Origin: Pandoraea iniqua
Lineage (GTDB): Bacteria > Pseudomonadota > Gammaproteobacteria > Burkholderiales > Burkholderiaceae
Length of the DNA stretch: 64,000 nucleotides
Direction: 5' to 3'
Assembly (NCBI RefSeq): GCF_902459685.1
Contig: NZ_CABPSF010000003.1
Span: 930,001-994,000 of the forward strand
The notes beneath the pieces were generated by a model, which saw only the letters and a list, made by a program, of their open reading frames with translations, did not search any database and had not been told where the DNA came from. Position 1 is the stretch's first letter. Each line of letters opens with the position of its first letter. Below are positions 55,003 through 64,000 of the stretch, piece by piece. The position numbers and the translations under genes were made by a program.

Positions 55003-56076
55003 TTATTGTGAGTTGGACGAATTGGCAAACCGGTCGAGCATCGACGTCGGCATGTCGCTGCGCGCCACATCGCTTGCCCGCGCGAGCTTGGCATCGGCCG
55101 CGTTTGCCGCCGTACGATTCGGCGCAGCGTCGACCGTCGCCGCCACGGCGCGCGCGCCGGGCTCTGGCAGACGCACGACCACGTTGCTGGCCTTGGCAGA
55201 CGGCGCCGCGACCGGCGGTGTCGGCTGCGCAGAGGCCGCCGTCACCGCAACCGTCGCTACCGTCGCTACCGCCGCCACTGGCGGCACCGGCGGCACAATC
55301 GCCGCAGCCGCCTGCGCCGCCGCCCGGGCGGCCGCAGCATCTGCGGCAGCGCGCGCCGCCTGCGTGTGCGTGCGGATATCGGTTGCCAGTTTGTCGATGG
55401 CTTCGCGCGTGGCGGGTGGCATCTTGGCCTGCGTCATCATCTGGTCGGCGCGCGCGCGCTCGCCCGTCACCAGCAGATACACGGCCAGATTGCTCAGCAC
55501 CTTGCGACTGTCGGGCTTCAGCTCCGCGGCCTGCGCGAGCGGCACCCGTGCACCGGCTGCATCGCCGTTGCATAGCTGCGCAAAGCCAAGATCGCTCAGA
55601 TAGAACGGCTCCGTCGGCGCACGGCTCACGGCCTCGCGCAGCGCCTGCGTCGCGCCCGCATAGTCCTTGCGCTGCGCGGCCACCAGACCGAGCCCGTGCC
55701 ACGCCGCAGCGGCGACCGGGCTGGCGAGCAGCGTCCGATAGGTTGCCTCGGCAGCGTCCGGCTGACCGGTTTCGCGCAACGCATCGGCGCGCAGAATGTC
55801 GACGTCGGGCGAGTTGCCGTACTGAATCCGGAACTGATCGATGTGCGCCAGCGAGGCGAAATAGGCGCCCCGCTCCTGCATCTCGCGAATCATCGACAGG
55901 TACAACTCTTTCGTATCGGGTGCGGCCGTCTTGGCCTTCGCCTCATCGTCCTGCTGTGCACGCATGAGCGCGGCGGCCGACGGCGCACCATAGCCGCCGC
56001 CCTTCGACGCGCACCCGGCAAGCATCACCACGCACAGCGCCCCGAGGCACACCTGCGTCATTTGGGATCGTGTCAT
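55003..56076 (-). CDS. tadD: TadD-type TPR lipoprotein
   Basis: A 357-residue lipoprotein with lipobox LAGC (C22) after a short signal peptide, then tetratricopeptide-like helices (about 60-230: DVDILRADALRETGQPDAAE, AWHGLGLVAAQRKDYAGA, VLSNLAVYLLVTGERARAD). The last 120 residues are Ala/Val-rich and low in complexity. TadD is thought to help secretin assembly or pilus biogenesis. It starts 2 bases after the tadC stop. Confidence 0.88.
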   Translation of the reverse strand: MTRSQMTQVCLGALCVVMLAGCASKGGGYGAPSAAALMRAQQDDEAKAKTAAPDTKELYLSMIREMQERGAYFASLAHIDQFRIQYGNSPDVDILRADALRETGQPDAAEATYRTLLASPVAAAAWHGLGLVAAQRKDYAGATQALREAVSRAPTEPFYLSDLGFAQLCNGDAAGARVPLAQAAELKPDSRKVLSNLAVYLLVTGERARADQMMTQAKMPPATREAIDKLATDIRTHTQAARAAADAAAARAAAQAAAAIVPPVPPVAAVATVATVAVTAASAQPTPPVAAPSAKASNVVVRLPEPGARAVAATVDAAPNRTAANAADAKLARASDVARSDMPTSMLDRFANSSNSQ

Positions 56077-56078
56077 GG

Positions 56079-57122
56079 CTACAAGCCCTCCAGAGTTTTC
56101 GCCAGCGACAGAATCGCTGGGCCTGCGACCACCAGCATCAGGGCGGGCAGCAACGTGAGCATCATCGCCAGCGTCATCTTGACCGTGAGCTTGCCGATTC
56201 GCTCTTTCATCGTCTGCCGCCGTTGCTCACGCAACCGGTCGCTGAACTGCTGCAACGGCTCCTGCACCGCGCCGCCATGTTGTTCCACCTGCGCAATCAG
56301 GCGCACCAGCGCGCGCAGGTCGTCGTTGTCGTACACCTCACGCAACCGCACCATCGACGCTTCACGTCCCCGCCCGGAGGCGTACTGACGATTGGCGTTC
56401 TCGAATTCCTTAGAGAGGATGGGCAGCACTTCGCGAAAATCCGACACCACCACGTACAAGCTCTGATCCATCGACAGCCCCACGCCTTGCAGCAGGCGCA
56501 GCAAGTCGATGAGCAACGGCAGTTCTTCCACGATCTCGCGACGCCGCTGCGCAGCCTGACGCTGCACGTAGAACTTCGGCAGCAGCAGGCCCACGCCAAC
56601 AGCACCGAGCAGGCGCAGGATCGTGCTCAAGCCGCCACCGCCGGGGAACCAGATCCACACGAAGAGCAGCAGCACCACCGCCAGCGCCACGCGCGAAAAC
56701 AGGAACAGCGATTTCGCCCGCACGCTGTCCCAGCCGCATTGCGCGAGCAGCAGACGATCTTCGGCGGCGATCAGGTACTGCCCGAAGCGCGTCTCCGACC
56801 ACTGCTTACCGAGCGCCGCCGCGCGGTCGAACAACGAACGCCAGCCTTTCGCGCCAGTGCTGGTGCCTTCGTCCTCGTCACCCGGCGCACCCGGCGAAAG
56901 CGAGCTGCCGATCGGCGCCGTCGCTGCGCGCATGGCCGCCAGCGTCTGCTGCTGGCGATTTGCGAGCATCTGGTCGATCACGCGCCCGCTGCGGTCCTGA
57001 CGCATGCCGCGCAGCAGGATCGCCGACGCTGCCAGCAACAGGCCGGCCGCGACCAGCAGCAGGCCGAACATCAGCCAAGTGTGCGAGTCGGAAGCCAGCG
57101 ACGTGAAGGACGAAAAGTTCAT
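56079..57122 (-). CDS. tadC: TadC inner-membrane platform protein
   Basis: A 347-residue GspF-family protein. A hydrophobic helix near residues 17-38 is followed by a pair near 125-155, the conserved cytoplasmic GspF domain (RREIVEELPLLIDLLRLLQGVGLSMDQSL) and a C-terminal helix (LTLLPALMLVVAGPAIL). With TadB it forms the platform that couples the TadA ATPase to pilin assembly. It starts 16 bases after the tadB stop. Confidence 0.93.
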   Translation of the reverse strand: MNFSSFTSLASDSHTWLMFGLLLVAAGLLLAASAILLRGMRQDRSGRVIDQMLANRQQQTLAAMRAATAPIGSSLSPGAPGDEDEGTSTGAKGWRSLFDRAAALGKQWSETRFGQYLIAAEDRLLLAQCGWDSVRAKSLFLFSRVALAVVLLLFVWIWFPGGGGLSTILRLLGAVGVGLLLPKFYVQRQAAQRRREIVEELPLLIDLLRLLQGVGLSMDQSLYVVVSDFREVLPILSKEFENANRQYASGRGREASMVRLREVYDNDDLRALVRLIAQVEQHGGAVQEPLQQFSDRLREQRRQTMKERIGKLTVKMTLAMMLTLLPALMLVVAGPAILSLAKTLEGL

Positions 57123-57138
57123 CAGGGGCGCCTCTCGC

Positions 57139-58062
57139 TCAGATGGACTTAGCCAGCCGGTACAGGATGAAGCCGCCCGCGACTTCCAGTCCGAGACCGA
57201 CCGCGAGAATCTTCTGACCCGACGTTTGCTGGAACATAGGTTCGAAGAACGCCGGGTTGAACAGCATCAGGAACGCGCTCACCACAATCGGCAATGCGGC
57301 CAGCACCCACGCCGACATCCGCGTCTCGGACGACAGCGCGTGCAGCTCCGCCTGCGCCTGTTCGCGATCGCGCATGAAGCCCGACATGCGCGACAGAATC
57401 TGATCGGCGCGCCCGCCGAAACGCGTCGACAGATCGACCACCGACGCAAACAGATAGATCTCTTCCACGCGGTACACGCGGGCAATCTGCTTGAGTGCGA
57501 CATCGAGATCGACGCCGGCCTGCACCTGCCGCACAGCACTGTCGAGCAATTCGCGCAACGGCATGTCGGCATTGCCGGATGCTGTCTGGAATGCCGCCGG
57601 CAAACTGTTGCCGACCGTCAGCATGCGCACCATGCCATCGAGAAACACCGGCAACTGACGCACGATCTCGGCGTGCCGGCGAACCCCCTTGAACCAGTAG
57701 CGCAACACGACGCCGAGCAGGTAGAGAATCAGCACGATCAGCGCCGAGAACGGCCCGTGCCACACCCAGAAAATCAATGCGAGCCCGAGCCCACCGCCCA
57801 CCAATGTGGCGTAGAACCCCGGCGTGGGATACACGCCTGCGCGCTCGAAGAAGAACTCCCACGGCAGCGCTTTGCGGCGTGCCACGCGGGCAATGGCGCC
57901 TTCAGCCGCAGCGAATTGCGGCGCGTTGTGGGCCAGTTGGCGCTCGAGAAACGCGCTCGTCGCCTGCTCGCGGGCGCGTTGATAAGTGCGTCGCCAAAGC
58001 TCCAGCCCGCCGGCCACCAACAGCAGCGCGATGCAGGCGAGCCACAGCACGAGGGGGTTCAT
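57139..58062 (-). CDS. tadB: TadB inner-membrane platform protein
   Basis: A 307-residue GspF-family protein, partner of TadC. Membrane helices are at about 1-20, 80-130 and near the C-terminus; the cytoplasmic domain carries VRQLPVFLDGMVRMLTVGNSLPAAFQ and LSTRFGGRADQIL. ATG 58062 overlaps the tadA stop as ATGA; longer versions would extend through the tadA tail and are not supported. Confidence 0.92.
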   Translation of the reverse strand: MNPLVLWLACIALLLVAGGLELWRRTYQRAREQATSAFLERQLAHNAPQFAAAEGAIARVARRKALPWEFFFERAGVYPTPGFYATLVGGGLGLALIFWVWHGPFSALIVLILYLLGVVLRYWFKGVRRHAEIVRQLPVFLDGMVRMLTVGNSLPAAFQTASGNADMPLRELLDSAVRQVQAGVDLDVALKQIARVYRVEEIYLFASVVDLSTRFGGRADQILSRMSGFMRDREQAQAELHALSSETRMSAWVLAALPIVVSAFLMLFNPAFFEPMFQQTSGQKILAVGLGLEVAGGFILYRLAKSI

Positions 58063-59435
58063 CGACGCCGCCCGAAGAAGCCGCCGCCACCGGAATCGGG
58101 GGGCGTATTGCCCGGCTGCTGCGCGGCAGCGGCAGCGGCATTCGCGTTGCGCGTCTGGTCCTTGTAGCGCTGCAATTTGGGCGAGTGCGGTTGAATGCCC
58201 AACGACACCCAACGGTCTTTTTCTTCACCGTCAGGCCCGACGAAGCTTTCGTGACGGTAAAGCTCCTGCGTCGAAATCACGGTGTCCGAGACGCCCGTGA
58301 CTTCGGTAATCGACAGAATGCGCCGGCGTCCGCTGGAGAGCCGGCCAATCTGCACGATGAAGTCGAGTGCGCTCGTAATCTGCCGGCGCAGGCTGCTTTC
58401 GCTGCCTTGGAAACCCGCGAAGCCCGCCAGCATTTCGAGACGATAAAGACATTCGCGCGGTGAGTTGGCGTGAATCGTCGCCATCGAGCCTTCGTGGCCC
58501 GTGTTCATCGCCTGCATCATTTCCAGCACTTCCGAGCCGCGCACTTCGCCCACGATGATGCGGTCGGGGCGCATCCGCAAGCTGTTGCGGATCAAGTCGC
58601 GGATGGTCACTTCACCCGAGCCGTCGAAGCCGCCTTGACGCGACTCCAGACGCACCACGTGGGGGTGGTTGAGCGAGAGTTCTGCCGTGTCTTCCACCGT
58701 CACCACGCGCTCGGTGGCGGGGATGAAGCTGGCCAGCGCATTGAGCAGCGAGGTCTTGCCCGAGCTGGTCCCGCCCGACACGAGAATGTTGCAGCGTGAG
58801 CGCACGGCCGCTTCGAGCAAGCCGTAGATCTCTTCGTTGAAGCTGCCGAGCGCGAGCAGGTCGGACGGCTTGAGCGGGTCTTTGCGGAACTTCCGGATCG
58901 ACACCACCGGCCCGTCGACGGCCAGCGGCTCGATCACCACGTTCAGGCGGCCGCCGTCGGGCAAGCGCGCATCGACCATCGGATTCGATTCGTCGAGCCG
59001 GCGGCCGATCGGCGCCAGAATCCGCCGCACGATCCGCAGCAAGTGCGCGTTATCGGAGAAGCGCAGCGCCTCGCGCGCCAGCACCCCCTTGCGCGACACG
59101 TACACGTCGTTGTAGCCGTTGATCAGAATGTCTTCGACCTCGGCGTCGCCCAGCAGGTCTTCGATCGGCCCGAAACCGGCCAGCTCTTTCGTGAGCGCGT
59201 CGGAGATCTGACGCAACTCGGCCTCGTTGATCGGAATGCGGCGAAGCCGGACGAAGCCGTCCATCTCCAGGTCGACAAACTGCTGGATGGCACCCCGGCT
59301 CCAGCGGCCGAATTCGGCACCGAGTTCCTCGATCCGCGCGAGCAGATGCTCGTGCGCTGCGGTCTTGATGTCCTGAAATTGCTGCGAGTTGGCAAAAGCG
59401 CGCCTGTCGTCCGCAAATTCGATCGAGTCGGTCAT
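58059..59435 (-). CDS. tadA: TadA/CpaF secretion ATPase
   Basis: A 458-residue GspE/VirB11-type ATPase that powers Flp pilus assembly. Walker A is GGTSSGKT (221-228); the Asp box (VEDTAEL), Walker B ([10 protein letters not shown]) and His box ([16 protein letters not shown]) are all present. The C-terminal 50 residues are an Ala/Gln/Gly-rich tail ending [13 protein letters not shown] 59435 starts one base after the tadZ stop. Confidence 0.95.
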   Translation of the reverse strand: MTDSIEFADDRRAFANSQQFQDIKTAAHEHLLARIEELGAEFGRWSRGAIQQFVDLEMDGFVRLRRIPINEAELRQISDALTKELAGFGPIEDLLGDAEVEDILINGYNDVYVSRKGVLAREALRFSDNAHLLRIVRRILAPIGRRLDESNPMVDARLPDGGRLNVVIEPLAVDGPVVSIRKFRKDPLKPSDLLALGSFNEEIYGLLEAAVRSRCNILVSGGTSSGKTSLLNALASFIPATERVVTVEDTAELSLNHPHVVRLESRQGGFDGSGEVTIRDLIRNSLRMRPDRIIVGEVRGSEVLEMMQAMNTGHEGSMATIHANSPRECLYRLEMLAGFAGFQGSESSLRRQITSALDFIVQIGRLSSGRRRILSITEVTGVSDTVISTQELYRHESFVGPDGEEKDRWVSLGIQPHSPKLQRYKDQTRNANAAAAAAQQPGNTPPDSGGGGFFGRRR

Positions 59436-59436
59436 A

Positions 59437-60768
59437 TCAGTGCTTTCCAATGAAGCGGCCAAGCCAGCCCGAGGCCTGACGATGTGCCGCAGCACCTGCA
59501 TGCTGCGCGGCAAGCAGTCGTTCGGCGAGCGGTTGCAACGCCCGCACGTACGGATCGCTGCGTGCCGTATCGAGAATCAACTTGCCTTGATTGGTTGCCG
59601 AGAGCATCGCCAGCGGCCGGTCGGGCAGCGTGGCGAGCAGCGGCACGTCGAAGCGTTTGGCGATCTGGTCGGCCGCCATGCCGTAACGCGGGTCGTAGCG
59701 ATTGAGCACCAGATGCAGATGACTGCGCTCCACGCTCTTCTCTTCGAGATCGCGCAGCAGAGAAGCCAGCGAGACGATCGCGCCCACGCTCTGATCGACC
59801 ACGAGCCACACCTCGTCGGCCGCGCGCACCAGACTCGACACGAACGACGGATTCGAGAACCCGCCCAAATCGGCCACGATCAGGTCGAAGAACGAGCGCA
59901 GGCGGTCGGTGAGCGCCAGCGCGTCGGCGGCGGCCACACTGCGCATGTCGCCCAGATCGAGCGGCAGCGGCAGCACTGCGAGCCCGCTCGACGCGTGCGA
60001 GACGGCGGTGTGTACCAGCGTCTCGTCGAAGCGTCGCAGGTTCTGCACAGCCTCAGCGAAGCTGAACTGGCTTTGCGTATTCAGATACAGCAGGCCATCG
60101 CCCGACGGCAGCCCGAGATCGAGCAGCGCAACGTGGCCGAGCAGCGACGCGTCGAACTTATCGTCTTTGCCCGCCGGTGCTTTCACCGGTTTGTTCGAAG
60201 GTGTGCCGACGGCAAGTTCCTGCGAGAGTTGCGACAGGTGCGCGGCCAGCGTGCTACAGCCCACTCCGATGCGCGCGCCGAGCAGCACCACGAAACGGCC
60301 GTGGCGGGTCGGTGCCGAGGCGCTTGGCGGCGGCGTCTGATCGATCACGCGGCGAATGACGTCGAGCGCCTCTTCGTGCGTGGAGTGCATGTCGATAAAG
60401 TCGTGCACGCCCGCGCGAATGGCGGCCTTCATGCCGTCGGCGCGCACCATCGAGCCCACCGCCACGAGCGGCAGCTTGGGTGCGACGCGCTTGAGCATCT
60501 GCGCGAGTTCGGCGGCCTGAGCGATGCCGCCGTCGGCTGGCTCATCGGCGTGGCCGGTCGGTTCGCCCGAAAAATCGAGCAACACAACCTGCGGATCGAG
60601 ATCGCCGATGCGCTGCTGCAACTGCGCAGGGCGTCCCGCTTCCTGTAGCAAGACGCCCTCTTCGCGCAGCGCTGCCGAGAGCCACTGACCGTGGCCGGCA
60701 TGCGCGCTGCAAAAGAGGAAGCGATGCAACTCAGTCATGGTGTCCAGTATTCGCGTCGGTGCGTTCAT
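59437..60768 (-). CDS. tadZ: TadZ/CpaE pilus localisation ATPase
   Basis: A 443-residue MinD/ParA-like protein with an N-terminal receiver-like domain (about 12-140). The P-loop is atypical: GARIGVGCST (164-173) lacks the signature and catalytic lysines, as in many TadZ proteins, so it may bind rather than quickly hydrolyse ATP. It probably marks the pole where the pilus machine assembles. AGGAG lies 7 bases before ATG 60768. Confidence 0.9.
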   Translation of the reverse strand: MNAPTRILDTMTELHRFLFCSAHAGHGQWLSAALREEGVLLQEAGRPAQLQQRIGDLDPQVVLLDFSGEPTGHADEPADGGIAQAAELAQMLKRVAPKLPLVAVGSMVRADGMKAAIRAGVHDFIDMHSTHEEALDVIRRVIDQTPPPSASAPTRHGRFVVLLGARIGVGCSTLAAHLSQLSQELAVGTPSNKPVKAPAGKDDKFDASLLGHVALLDLGLPSGDGLLYLNTQSQFSFAEAVQNLRRFDETLVHTAVSHASSGLAVLPLPLDLGDMRSVAAADALALTDRLRSFFDLIVADLGGFSNPSFVSSLVRAADEVWLVVDQSVGAIVSLASLLRDLEEKSVERSHLHLVLNRYDPRYGMAADQIAKRFDVPLLATLPDRPLAMLSATNQGKLILDTARSDPYVRALQPLAERLLAAQHAGAAAHRQASGWLGRFIGKH

Positions 60769-60796
60769 GTTTGCACTCCTTACTGCTCTGCCAGCG

Positions 60797-62191
60797 TTAT
60801 TTCGAGAACCCCGGCAGTTCGCTGTCACTTGCCACGCCCATCAGGTAAGCGCCCCACACCTGACCGGGACGCTGCTCGCGCGTGTCGCCCGGTAACGGCA
60901 TGGCCACGCCGGCGGCGACCGGCTTGACCAGATGCGGCGTTACGATGATGACCAACTCTTTTTCTGCACTCGAGTACTTCAAATCCCGGAAAAATGCGCC
61001 GATGAGCGGCAGGTCGCCGAGCAACGGAATTTTGTCGACCGAAGCGGTCGTCGTACGTGAAATCAGCCCGCCGATGACGAAGCTCTCGCCGTCACCCAAC
61101 TCGACCGTGGTGTCGGCGCGCCGGGTAGTAATCGCCGGAATCTGCACCGAGTCGGTCACGATGGCGTTGGTGTAATCGATGTCCGAGGCTTCCGGCGCCA
61201 CCTTCAAAGCAATGCGGTTGGGCGAAAGAATCGTCGGCGTCACCGTCAACCCCACGCCGAACGGCTTGTACGTCACCGTGGTGGTGCCGAGGCCGCCCGA
61301 TTGCGGCACCGGAATCTCGCCGCCCGCAAGGAAACTCGCGCTCTGCCCCGACAGTGCCACCAGCGTGGGCGCCGCCAGAATGCGGCCCAGCCCGTTGGTC
61401 TGCACGAGATCGATGGCCGCCGAGAGCGTGAAGGCACCGCGCGTGATCGACCCGAAGAACGAGCCGAAGCTGGACACCTGACCGCTGCCGGTCCCGCCCG
61501 AGCCGCCGAATGCCGACGCCAGTTGCGAGACCACGCCGAAACTGCCCGACCCGGTTTTCTTCGACGCCGAGAAACTCGCGCCAATCTGATTCAGGATGTT
61601 GCGGTTGATTTCGACGATTTTCACGTCGACCTGCACCACCCCCGTCTCGCCGACCGTCGAACGATCGACCACCACACCGCCCTTGCCCGTCGCGTCGACC
61701 GCCGCCGATTGCAGGCCGCTGTGCTCGATCATCGTGTTCGCGTGGCCCTGAATCAGCGCAGCATTGCCACGCGCATCCACGCTCGCCGTGCCGGTGTCGC
61801 CCAGCGCGCTTTGCAGATCACCCGTCACATGCACTTGCCAGCGCACGGCGTCACCACCGCGCGGCCATGCCGACACTTGTGTCGTGCCCGCCTTCTTGCC
61901 GACCACGAGCACCGAACCGCGACGCCCGCCGGTACCGCGCAGCACTACGACGTCGGCAACGGCCGGGTCGGCCACGGCCACCCGTTCAAGCGTGCCGGGC
62001 AGCGGCAGCTCGCGCTGCTCGTGCACACCCAGCGTCAGCGAACGCATGCTGGCGCTCTGAGAGGGGTCAGCCGCTTCGGCCAGACGCACCGACACTGTGG
62101 CTGCGCACGCGACCAGCGCGGCAAAGCACAACAGCGTCCCCGTGACACGTCTGACGTCTCGTCTGGCAGTGCGAACCTGGCTTCTGATCAT
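60797..62191 (-). CDS. rcpA: RcpA/CpaC outer-membrane secretin
   Basis: A 464-residue type II/III secretin forming the outer-membrane pore for the Flp pilus. A signal peptide (about 41 residues, ending RLAEA) is followed by an N-terminal pilus-type BON/N domain (TLGVHEQRELPLPGTLERVAVADPAVADV) and the secretin domain (about 250-435) with the conserved VPQSGG...TYKPFGVGLTVTP and LPLIGAFFRDLKYSSAEKELVIIVTPHLV segments. It lies 28 bases upstream of tadZ. Confidence 0.94.
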   Translation of the reverse strand: MIRSQVRTARRDVRRVTGTLLCFAALVACAATVSVRLAEAADPSQSASMRSLTLGVHEQRELPLPGTLERVAVADPAVADVVVLRGTGGRRGSVLVVGKKAGTTQVSAWPRGGDAVRWQVHVTGDLQSALGDTGTASVDARGNAALIQGHANTMIEHSGLQSAAVDATGKGGVVVDRSTVGETGVVQVDVKIVEINRNILNQIGASFSASKKTGSGSFGVVSQLASAFGGSGGTGSGQVSSFGSFFGSITRGAFTLSAAIDLVQTNGLGRILAAPTLVALSGQSASFLAGGEIPVPQSGGLGTTTVTYKPFGVGLTVTPTILSPNRIALKVAPEASDIDYTNAIVTDSVQIPAITTRRADTTVELGDGESFVIGGLISRTTTASVDKIPLLGDLPLIGAFFRDLKYSSAEKELVIIVTPHLVKPVAAGVAMPLPGDTREQRPGQVWGAYLMGVASDSELPGFSK

Positions 62192-62312
62192 GGCGTGGCT
62201 ATATCGGTCACTGTTTCGATTGAACTTGAAAGCCTTGGGTCAAGCGTTCCTGTACGTGGTTTTCTCTGTGTCTGAGTCTGTTTCTCTAAGTGGTCTTCCG
62301 ATGCCCGGTGGT

Positions 62313-63332
62313 TCAGAATGACGCCGTCGAACGCTCGGCACCGCGCACGACCTCGATCGTGGCGCCACCGCCCTGCCCGCCACCCGCCGGTCGCGGTGCC
62401 GCGGCCGCCTTGACGGGAGCGCCGGCCAGCCCGGTGGTCGCGATACCGGCATAGGCCTGATTCTCCGGGGTATCGAGCGAAGCCTTGTCGTCGCCCTTCA
62501 GGCCGGCCTTGCCCGCCAGCACCGGCGGCGGCGACGGGAACAGCGACGTATCGGGTCTGGCGTCGTCGGCCGGGTTGCGCAGCGCGAGCGTGATCTTCCC
62601 TTGCTGCGTGCCGAGCACCACACGGTTGACGTCGGCCACCGGCACGGCCACTACGGCGGCAGTCGCCGGCATCGGCGGCTGCACGTTCACATTAGGCGGC
62701 GGAGGCGGCGGCGCGGTAGTGGCGGCCGCTTGGACCGTGGAAGCGACGCCCGGCGTGACGGGCGGTGGCGTCACGTCGTCGAGCGACGCATTGCCGTAAC
62801 TCAACACACGCACCCGCGAGGCGAGCAGGCGTGCCTGCGTGTCGTCGGCCAGCCCCACGGCCGGACCCGGGGCCTGATTGGTCTTCATCGTGAAGAACAC
62901 GTCGACGTAGTCGCCCGGACGGATGCGGTTGGCCACGCCCACGGCTTCGGTGACCGGCAGCGCGACGGCGCGCTCGCCCGGCGCCAGTTGCATGGCAAGA
63001 CCACGCGCGAGGGTGTTTTGGGTCACCGGCACCCCGGCGGCGAGGGCCACCAGCGGCACGCGGCCCACGACGTCGGCGGGGTTGGTAAAACCGCCCGGCG
63101 TCTGGGCGTCGAATTGCACGAGCTTAACGGCGTCGGCAGCAATCACCTGCCCGGGCGCCAAAGCCTTGGCCGCCACCACGGCCGGGTAGCGCTGCGTGAG
63201 CGTCTGCGTCACCGGCGAGGGCGTTGCCGTCGGCGCCGGCGCGCTGGTCGTTCCCAATCGCAGCGCAAAGAGTGCCAGCAGCACCCCGATAACAACCAGC
63301 AGCGTCGCGAGAATCTTGGTGGCTTTGTTCAT
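62313..63332 (-). CDS. rcpC: RcpC/CpaB pilus assembly protein
   Basis: A 339-residue CpaB/RcpC protein. An N-terminal membrane anchor (about 7-26) precedes an SAF domain (about 50-110, ALAPGQVIAADAVKLVQFD) and the RcpC/CpaB domain (GERAVALPVTEAVGVANRIRPGDYVDVFFT). The C-terminal third is Pro/Ala-rich. It is a periplasmic component believed to gate or stabilise the secretin. It is separated from tadE by a 142-base spacer with repeats. Confidence 0.92.
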   Translation of the reverse strand: MNKATKILATLLVVIGVLLALFALRLGTTSAPAPTATPSPVTQTLTQRYPAVVAAKALAPGQVIAADAVKLVQFDAQTPGGFTNPADVVGRVPLVALAAGVPVTQNTLARGLAMQLAPGERAVALPVTEAVGVANRIRPGDYVDVFFTMKTNQAPGPAVGLADDTQARLLASRVRVLSYGNASLDDVTPPPVTPGVASTVQAAATTAPPPPPPNVNVQPPMPATAAVVAVPVADVNRVVLGTQQGKITLALRNPADDARPDTSLFPSPPPVLAGKAGLKGDDKASLDTPENQAYAGIATTGLAGAPVKAAAAPRPAGGGQGGGATIEVVRGAERSTASF

Positions 63333-63377
63333 GGCTTGGGGCCTTGCGGCCGTTCAGTCACAAATTTCGGGCGCCGG

Positions 63378-63401
63378 GTAACGTGTAACGTAACGTGTAA
63401 C
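63378..63401. repeat. perfect 12-bp direct repeat in the tadE-rcpC gap
   Basis: GTAACGTGTAAC occurs twice head to tail, about 45 bases upstream of the rcpC start. CAACTGCC-type repeats follow at about 63418-63485 and run into the 3' end of tadE. Confidence 0.85.
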
Positions 63402-63474
63402 CGGCGGCATGACATCGACTGCCAACGCAACTGCCAACTCAATGTTCGACTCAATGACCCACTCAACTGCCTGC

Positions 63475-63954
63475 TCAACTGCCACCGAGCGTCGACGTGT
63501 CGAGCGTTACCGCGGTGGTGCCGTTGATGGTCGACGGCACCAGACTCCCCAACCCGGGCCAGTTGACGGTCATCGTCTGGTTCAGGCTGAGGTTGACGTG
63601 AACGATGCACTGCGACGCGCTGCTCGATGCCCCGGACGCCGGGCACGGATAGGTGGTGTCGGGCACAAAAGTCGTCGACACCGCGCTCGAGGCAGGCCAC
63701 GCGAGCGTATTGCCGATCGCCTGTGTGGCGAAACTCTGGCGCTGTGCCAGCGTGCCGGCGCGCAGCATGGCACGCCCCCCTTCGGCAGCCGCCTGCGTGA
63801 GCATTTGTCGGGCAAGAATGGTGATCGAGAATGCGACGGCGACGTAGAACGCGGGCAACAGGATCATCAGAATGAGCATGAATTCAAGAGCGGCAACCCC
63901 ACGCGAACGCGCCGGTCGCAACCCTGATCCTGCCTGTGTCCTGTACCGCTTCAT
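63475..63954 (-). CDS. tadE: TadE-family pseudopilin
   Basis: A 159-residue TadE-like minor pseudopilin. A basic N-terminus (RPARSRG) leads to VAALEFMLILMILLPAFYVA, the TadE signature with the conserved Glu after a prepilin-peptidase-like site, then a helix and a small extracytoplasmic domain with two cysteines (TYPCPASG ... SQCIVHV). ATG 63954 overlaps the stop of an upstream gene as ATGA. Confidence 0.9.
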   Translation of the reverse strand: MKRYRTQAGSGLRPARSRGVAALEFMLILMILLPAFYVAVAFSITILARQMLTQAAAEGGRAMLRAGTLAQRQSFATQAIGNTLAWPASSAVSTTFVPDTTYPCPASGASSSASQCIVHVNLSLNQTMTVNWPGLGSLVPSTINGTTAVTLDTSTLGGS

Positions 63955-64000
63955 GACGACACTCCCCGTCGCGCACGGCGCTTGAGGCCGTGTTTGGCGA
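63951..64000 (-). CDS. 3' end of a further tad-operon gene (partial)
   Basis: The minus-strand frame open at the right edge ends at TGA 63951-63953, overlapping the tadE start as ATGA. It codes for a basic tail, AKHGLKRRARRGVSS. By analogy with tad loci it could be another TadE-like protein or a peptidase gene, but only 15 residues are visible. Confidence 0.4.
   Translation of the reverse strand, partial: AKHGLKRRARRGVSS

Overview
The window is one continuous, high-GC stretch with no tRNA, rRNA, insertion sequence or CRISPR array that I can see. The gene set and order (phaC-phaA-phaB-phaR, bamD divergent from rluD-pgeF, DUF2968 and DUF465 proteins, a tad pilus operon) point to a betaproteobacterium of the Burkholderiaceae. 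Pandoraea is my best guess; that is inference from content, not a database match.

Layout. (1) 1-4183, plus strand: the tail of an MFS transporter, then a PLP-dependent threonine dehydratase-like enzyme, an ornithine cyclodeaminase/mu-crystallin family protein, a cysteine hydrolase and a GlxA-type AraC regulator. This looks like a small amino-acid catabolic locus with its regulator. (2) 4234-22132, minus strand: three tandem paralogous genes of about 6 kb each (1992, 1963 and 2009 residues). They are coupled by a 4-base overlap and a 2-base gap and appear to form one 18-kb operon. No function is recognised; the architecture faintly recalls DUF6543 (dermonecrotic-toxin-like) giant proteins. (3) serB, then a 1098-residue protein with what looks like a toxin-deaminase core. 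(4) 26900-32662, minus: metC-like lyase, BktB-like thiolase, PfkB sugar kinase, rimO and phaR. (5) 32826-36829: phaB, phaA and phaC, the complete acetyl-CoA to polyhydroxybutyrate pathway; phaR beside it is the expected repressor. (6) 37024-49037: housekeeping genes (small membrane protein, pgeF, rluD, bamD, a GATase, a DinG/YoaA-type helicase, a DUF465 protein, a periplasmic coiled-coil protein, tex, kup). (7) 49407-64000, minus: a DUF2968 protein, a sigma-54 activator with a degenerate receiver, and most of a tad (Flp pilus) operon: tadE, rcpC, rcpA, tadZ, tadA, tadB, tadC, tadD, a DUF3613 protein and tadG. The prepilin and prepilin peptidase would lie beyond the right edge.

The most interesting parts are the triplicated giant genes and the nearby deaminase-like protein, which together look like a candidate effector or toxin neighbourhood around serB. 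Each giant protein also seems to carry an internal duplication. Smaller points are short tandem repeats in several spacers, a PhaR-operator-like inverted repeat in front of phaR, and a good sigma-70 promoter with a leader of about 250 nt before the DUF2968 gene. Start codons were chosen by ribosome-binding sites, paralogue alignment and expected protein length; they are less certain than the stops.
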